Positions 58,128 through 64,000 of a stretch of DNA of 64,000 bases are shown one piece after another. Positions within the stretch are counted from its first letter, which is position 1. Each line of letters begins with the position of its first letter. Source of the DNA: Telopea speciosissima (Eukaryota > Streptophyta > Magnoliopsida > Proteales > Proteaceae). The translations under genes were made by a program, and so were the position numbers. The notes beneath the pieces are model-generated. The model saw nothing but the letters and a program-made list of their open reading frames with translations, searched no databases and was not told the DNA's origin. Where the stretch lies: NCBI RefSeq assembly GCF_018873765.1, contig NC_057920.1, positions 9,747,307 through 9,811,306 of the forward strand, read 5' to 3'.

Positions 58128-58199
58128 GAGTCTTTAGCTCAAACAGGTAGAGCACTTGGGAATTCCCCAAGATATGGTGGTTCAAATCCACCAAGACTC
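58128..58199 (+). tRNA. tRNA-like gene without U33 (copy 2)
   Basis: Base-identical to 44497-44568, including the GAATTCC anticodon loop, so the odd loop is not a single read error. Confidence 0.6.
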
Positions 58200-61100
58200 A
58201 TATATTGTTATTAAGTCTAGGATAAATTACTTGTACACACCCTATACCATGGCCTGATTGATTGACACCCCTAACTTTTGAAACTATTACTTAAACACCC
58301 CTTGCATTTTAAGATTTCTTACAAGTAGCCCTTCTCTATTAGTCATTCACCGTTTTAGTAATGACATTATGGGTTAGAAAAATCTTAAAGGCTCAAATTT
58401 AAGGGTAGTAAAGTGACCATTTTACCCTTTGGCCGTGGTAAAGGGAACCGTCCCTTTCATCGTTGAACAAGCCCTCTACTCTGCTGTTCTGCTTTGTGGC
58501 GATTTGCGGATGTCGGAGAAGATGAAGCGATTTCCATACGCTGAAGAAGGCGAAGCAAGTACCCATGGTGACCCTACTGCCGCCATTAAAAACCTCTCTC
58601 TTTTATTTGAAACCTAACCTGGAACCCTTATAAAAATTTCATTTGTGTTCAAAGTGTTTTTTATTTGTTAGGGATAATAGAAGAGCATCATAAGATCCAC
58701 TTGGATTGGTATTTTGTTCAGTTCCCCTTGTCGACATGTCGACCCATGTGAAATGGAAAGAGAAAAAAAAAAGTCAACAAAATCAGTCAAATTATTTGTA
58801 CTAAAAAAATCTATCAGTATATAGTTTTTTTTTTTTTTTTTTTTTAATAACTAGGATAATAGAGTAAGCATCATATTGATTTTTACAATTTTTTTTTTAA
58901 ATTAACCAAGATAATAGAGAAGGCAACGTATTGACTCATTTGGATCGGCATTTAGATCAGTTCCCCTTGCTTGACATGTTGGCACTCGGTGATTAGTGGT
59001 GGAAAAAATCCAATAAACTATGTCAAATTGTTTGCACACAAAAATCCATTGGTGTTTGATTTAAAAAAAAGTTCACCACGATAACGAGAGGATGCATTGT
59101 ATGATCCACTCGGGTTAGGTCATTTGGCCAATAAACTTTTGACATGTCAGCTCATGTGACAAGTGGCAAAGAAAAAAAAAACACTAATGTCACATTGTTT
59201 TTCCAAAAAAACTCATCGGTGTTTAGTATTTATATTATTTTAATAAGATCATAGAGGAGGCAAAATAAGATCCATTCGGACATCCAACGATGTCGAGCTC
59301 AAGAAGAAAAAAAAAAAAAAACAAAGTCAATGAGTTCGGACTGTTGGATGTTCAAGCTGCCAAGTGTCAACATCTTCACGCTAAATTGCACAGTTTAGGG
59401 AATTGGAGAGGATTAAAATCCATAGGGCAAGTTCAGGGTGTCCTATTGGATTGTTTGGATTACAACATGAACATATCGAATCAAACCTAGCCTGAACCGT
59501 TAAGATTGATCAAAAAAACTGGACCGAACCGAATCGATCCTCATTGGATTGTTTGGATTACAACATGAACATATCAAATCAATTTTCTTGTTCTTTGTTG
59601 TATATTTGATTTGGGGAAGGTGAATTTAAATATTTTTATCGAATATTTCCTCACTCTAAATTATAAATTTAAGATTTCATTGTGGTTCAAACTCGAAAAC
59701 AAACTGATCTAAACCGGCATTAACCCAATATTGAAAAATCATAATAAATCGAAACCGCACTAGACTGAAACCGATACCGATACCAAAACCAAACAGTTCC
59801 TTATTGGATTTGTTTTGGACTGGGGTATGACGGGACCGGTTGAAAACTGGACCGAACCAGATCGATCTGACCAAAACCAAAAACCAAAATTTTTTAATGC
59901 TTTCGGTTTTGGTCTCATCATTCCGAGACCGAAACCAAGCCGAACTGACCGTTTGACACCCCTAGGGCAAGTCTATGTTGTTGTCATGTGCTGTCCAAGA
60001 ATAGACCTTGCATCCCTGAAATCCCCTTGTTAACCATTTGATTCCTTAAGATTGATAAGGTCAACTATTTGATCCTACAAAAATTCTCATGTTAACCATT
60101 TGATTCCTTGCACTGACAAGGGTCTGTAAATCATATGGTCCCAAATTAATCCATAGTGCTAGTTTATAGGGTAAATTCATTGGTGTTTAGTTTTGTAAAA
60201 ATCAGGTCAAACTGTTTGTCCTAAGTAGATTGATTGACAACCCTAATTAAATGGTTCCAAATCAATCTATGGGACTAGTGTACATGCATGGTTTTAAGAG
60301 TCAGTTGATTTGAATTGAAACCGGGTGATTCTTATTCATTTTCTTCATTAGCCATCTTGAATCGAACCGATTCATGGGCCGATTCTCGAATCCATCATCA
60401 AAAAAACCCAAAATTTAAAGACATTCAAAATCTGAACACAAATTTGATGAAACCATAGAAATCCCGCCAAAAATCCCGCCAAAAGAGTGGAAAAGGAGTA
60501 AATGAGGTCGCATACCACATTTCATCACTCTCCACACTCTCTCTCTCTGCTTCCCGTCTTCATTTTCTCACAAGGACGTTGCTGATAGCCTGAAAATAAT
60601 TGTGATTATGCTACTGTTATGTGTGATAAAATCCAAACCCTATAACAATCAAAACAAGCATTTTGGTTATCGACCTCAGTTCTCATGATTTGGTCTGAGA
60701 ATCGTCAATTTTCTCCCGTTTGATTTGATTTAAATATACTCACATGCGTGGAGGAGAAAGCTCAGAGCTCTAATTTATCAAAATTTCAAGGAGTTAGGGC
60801 TTCAAAACTTGTCGACATAAAGTGCTCAATATGTTGTTTTGGACGTTGGAGATTTGAGAGGCTCCTTGAAGGTAAATGCTTGTCAGATCTTGTTTTGTTT
60901 AAATACTTATGCTGCTTAAAAGTTTGATTTTCGTCTTCTATGGTAATTTTTAGTTTATTTTTTATTTTTTATTTTTTTATTTCGTTTTTCTTTCTCCTTG
61001 TCTGCATTGGATGCTTGGAAGCCGTGGATTATAACTGATTTGTGTGAGTTCTGGAGTTAATATGACCTTGAGTTCTCGTGAGGTTGAGTTGGAAAATTAG

Positions 61101-61968
61101 CATTTTATATTGCTTTATTAATTGACAAGTGATTCTCTGAGAGTGATACTATAGGAGAGTGACCCAATAAAATCTCACAATCAAAGGAAACCCAATCTAT
61201 CCGGACTCCTAAAAATCAGAAATTAAATTAATCCCATAATCAAAGGAAACTAAAGCTATTAACCAAAATAACAAAATGACAACTCAACTCCAATAGAGCA
61301 ATGTAACTCAGTGTACGTAACAGATACCATTTCTCCCTAGTATTGTGTATCAAATAATTATGTGTACCTGATGTGCACATCAACACTATGTGCTCCTGAT
61401 GTGAACGGCAACACAGTGCACCTTGACTGAAGTCATGTCAGGACTCGGGCAAACCAGTTGGTTATAGTGAATGAACCACTTGAATTATCTCTTACAAGTG
61501 GCTTTTAATAATTTGATCAGTTCCATAACAACGAGACAGGTGAATTATTTTTGCGGTGGCTTTTAATAATTCAGGAATTCTTACAAGATGAGATCATCCA
61601 CCACCTTTACATAGCCAAAGAAGAATTTACTAATATTACATTTGTATCCTGTTGTTCTTTCTAAGACATGTTCACTTTGTTAGCAACTTTTGTTCTCTGT
61701 ATATAATCAACTCAACTACCCAATATCCTGGCTAAATAAGGTCGGTTATGGATCTTGTTTCACTATCTTTACTTGGGAGGCCTATTGTACTCGGCCTCTC
61801 CATCTTCTTTGTTTGCACTTTCTTTTAAGAACTATTATGTTGTGAGATGTGGATTAAATAATGACAAATTACTTCATTATGGGATTCATATTGCTGTCTA
61901 ATGAGAAACAATTCCCCATTATGTTGTGCTATAATTTCCTTGTGCTATGGAGCAACTCAAGATAATGT

Positions 61969-63254
61969 TGTTGAAACTGTTGGATATTGTTGTTGCAACT
62001 CTAGGATAGAATTGTTGCTTGATTAAATGGTTTGTTGGCTAAGTTATTAGTGCTTTTTTTGTTGTTTTATTCTATATATTTTAGATTTAGTTGCAGGGTT
62101 GCATGTGGTGAAACTCTAGGATATGGTTTTTCTTCAGTTTCTCTGAGGTGGTAGGTCTTAATGACTCATCTTGTGGCAATTTGTAGATCTTTGGAGAAGA
62201 GGAAGTGATTTCCAGACGCGAAGAAGACAAAGCAAGCATCCATGGTGATCCTACCGCCGTCCATTAAACCCCCCCCCCAATCCTTCCCTGAAACCCCTCT
62301 ATCTTATCTAAAACCCTAACTTGCAACCCTCCCCTGCATGAGACCAAGTTCAAAGTCATGCTAGCAAAGATCAAGGTTGGTTAATTAACCTTGTATGCTT
62401 TTCTTAAATTGTTGTTTCTGATTCTTTTTGTTTGGGAAACTAAGGCTCCAACAATAAGCCCTGAGGGCTGTTTCTTCTTCTTTCTCGTGCTTGGACCTGC
62501 ATCAGAAATTCAACTAGTTTGAAATCTCTCTAGACTATGGATGACGATAGGAATTACTGGGAGAGTAGCATTTCATGGCATTTTTAGATCATGATAGTTC
62601 CTTTTATTGTGTCAAATTTGGTATTAGAATCCTCTCACCCCCCCCACCTCTAAAAAAAATGGTGGGAGTTATCTATATAAATCACTAGAGATTTTGAAGT
62701 ACTAGAACCTGTGTATCAGCATGACAATCCAGATCGCTTGTTCTATCATTCTATCAACATTTTCATTCGTAAGTTGGTTATTTGGCTTTTGAAGAGATGC
62801 TTAATGTATTTCTTTAGTGCTTGTCAGTTTCTTGATCAAAATAGGATTAATTTGTTTAAAATTTTTTTGCAGGGCTATGGATTGGTGGTTTCATGATGCA
62901 AGAAATGCAGGTTGGGGGCTGGTGAGGGTGTATGTGGGCTGCTCCTCTAATTATTCATGTCATGTTTGAGTCCTGTGGAAAATTCTTTGGGAAGATTATG
63001 AAATAAAAGCTTTCATTATGCTTCTTCCCTAAGTGGCTTCAAGATAATGTTGTTGAAAGCTGCTTGGATATTGTTGTTGCAACTCTAGGATATTATTGTT
63101 GCTTGATTAAGTGGTTTGTTGACTAAGTTAATGGTGCTTTGTTTGTTGTTTTATTCTACACATTTTAGATTTAGATGTAGGGTTGCATGTGGTGAAACTT
63201 TAGGATATGGTTTTTCTTAGTTTCTCTCTTGAGGTGGTAGGTCTTAATGACTCG
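61969..63254 (+). repeat. Copy-2 counterparts of internal repeats R1 and R2
   Basis: R1 (about 61969-62168) and R2 (about 63042-63254) recur in the second large copy with the same spacing, so the internal duplication predates the large one. Confidence 0.75.
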
Positions 63255-63964
63255 TTTATTGATGCAAGGATGATCATGTTTTAAGGCAACTAAATTTGAA
63301 TCCCAACTGATTTGCTTTGGCTATATGAATCTTGTTTTGCATTCCCTTCCATTGAAGCCATAGTAGCTGTCAAGTTGTTACAGCTCAAAATCAGACTATA
63401 AGATTTGAACCTAAGAAGTTGAAATGTATGTCCAAGAAGGGTCAGAAACCAACTGTCTCAAACAATATCCCTCTTTCTCTAGTCATGTTCCATTGATGTT
63501 TAAAGTTTTTGTTTGTTTCTTATGTTCTACTGTAAATATTCCTTTGAGTCTATGGTTTTGTTATTAATGGATTTTTTCATTTTACAGAACTTTCCGTGTT
63601 GAAATCCCACAAAAAGGAACAAAGGAAACACAGCATGAAATGCATGAAAACCTCAATGGTCATCCCTGAAGTCATTGTGGAGCTTCAAGAGCAAGAACTC
63701 CGAGAGACTGCCCTAAGATATCTCAGTTCATTCCTTGTAGAGGTTTTCTTCTTCAATCTTGCTTTCACATTTATAATGTCAAAGTTTTTGGAAGTCTGTT
63801 TTGAGATTTGGGATTTTGAGCACTGTATACTCTTCAATCGTATGTGTCTGAAAAAGTAAGAATTTTGCACGTGAGGCTTCTTCATTCGTGTTGTTTTTCT
63901 TCTCCTTATGTCAGTTTCAGGGTTTCTTGGCTTGTCTTCTCTGTTGTCGTATTTTAGTTGTACC
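62176..63964 (+). pseudogene. Unassigned exon-like blocks, copy 2
   Basis: Counterpart of 48541-50312. Here the last block is open from an acceptor 'attttacag' near 63589 through 'MVIPEVIVELQEQELRETAL' and 'RYLSSFLVE', without the frameshifts of copy 1. The product is not recognised; the block is a Glu/Leu-rich helix-forming sequence. Downstream it runs into hydrophobic, probably intronic sequence. Confidence 0.35.
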
Positions 63965-64000
63965 CTTTTCATTGCAAGGATCAGATGTTGCTATATCAAG

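Larger units (their letters stand above)
55784..64000 (+). repeat. Large direct repeat, copy 2 (truncated by the window end)
   Basis: Matches 42153-50351 throughout. The first 2.6 kb differs only at a few homopolymer or CT-repeat lengths and one CTG site. Later parts show small clustered differences, mostly at CTG, CAG or CCG. Copy 2 more often keeps a sensible frame or splice site (for example 'attttacag' near 63582 where copy 1 has 'atttacgag'). Confidence 0.92.

Overview
This window is nuclear DNA of a flowering plant. Evidence: genes with long introns and GT-AG splice sites, a BES1/BZR1-type brassinosteroid transcription factor, a cytosolic tRNA-Ala(UGC), and a dense load of plant transposons (Tat-type Ty3 LTR element, L1 and RTE LINEs, Au-like SINEs, MULE and hAT MITEs). 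A broad-leaved lineage (eudicot or magnoliid) is my inference; species cannot be read from the sequence. No CRISPR array, operon or prokaryotic system is present.

Layout. 1-5.2 kb: a partial LTR runs off the left edge; then a MITE, tRNA-Ala(UGC) on the minus strand, and a broken Ty3 element (gag N-terminus plus one intact LTR) flanked by an unusual 236-bp duplication of host DNA. 5.2-10.4 kb: MITEs, a LINE RNase H relic, and a 1.29-kb Mutator-like element with about 280-bp terminal inverted repeats and a perfect 9-bp target duplication. 10.46-14.41 kb: a 5'-truncated L1 LINE with a 16-bp target duplication, whose ORF2 keeps one frame but carries seven in-frame stops. 15.2-23.07 kb: a four-exon gene (+) for a plant DNA-3-methyladenine glycosylase I family protein, 333 aa, with SINE, MITE and RTE relics in its introns. 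25.5-27.2 kb: a two-exon BES1/BZR1 homologue (-), 320 aa, convergent with the glycosylase gene. 27.5-42.1 kb: no intact gene; MITEs, SINEs, short tandem repeats and a degraded LINE.

42.15-64.0 kb: a very large direct repeat. The sequence from 42153 recurs from 55784 at an offset of 13,631 bp, rising to 13,649 by the window end. The copies are nearly identical over the 8.2 kb visible. Their differences lie mostly at homopolymers and CTG/CAG/CCG trinucleotides, which looks more like long-read error at methylated cytosines than evolutionary divergence. The unit holds a tRNA-like cloverleaf with fully paired stems but no U33, unassigned splice-compatible exon blocks, internal repeats and, in the part seen once, minus-strand exon fragments resembling Elongator subunit ELP2 and proteasome subunit RPN9.

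The two intact protein genes have no obvious joint function. I saw no convincing new biological system. The best leads are the large repeat (recent duplication or assembly artefact), the chimeric gene-fragment block, the odd tRNA-like gene, and the methylation-type decay of the LINE.
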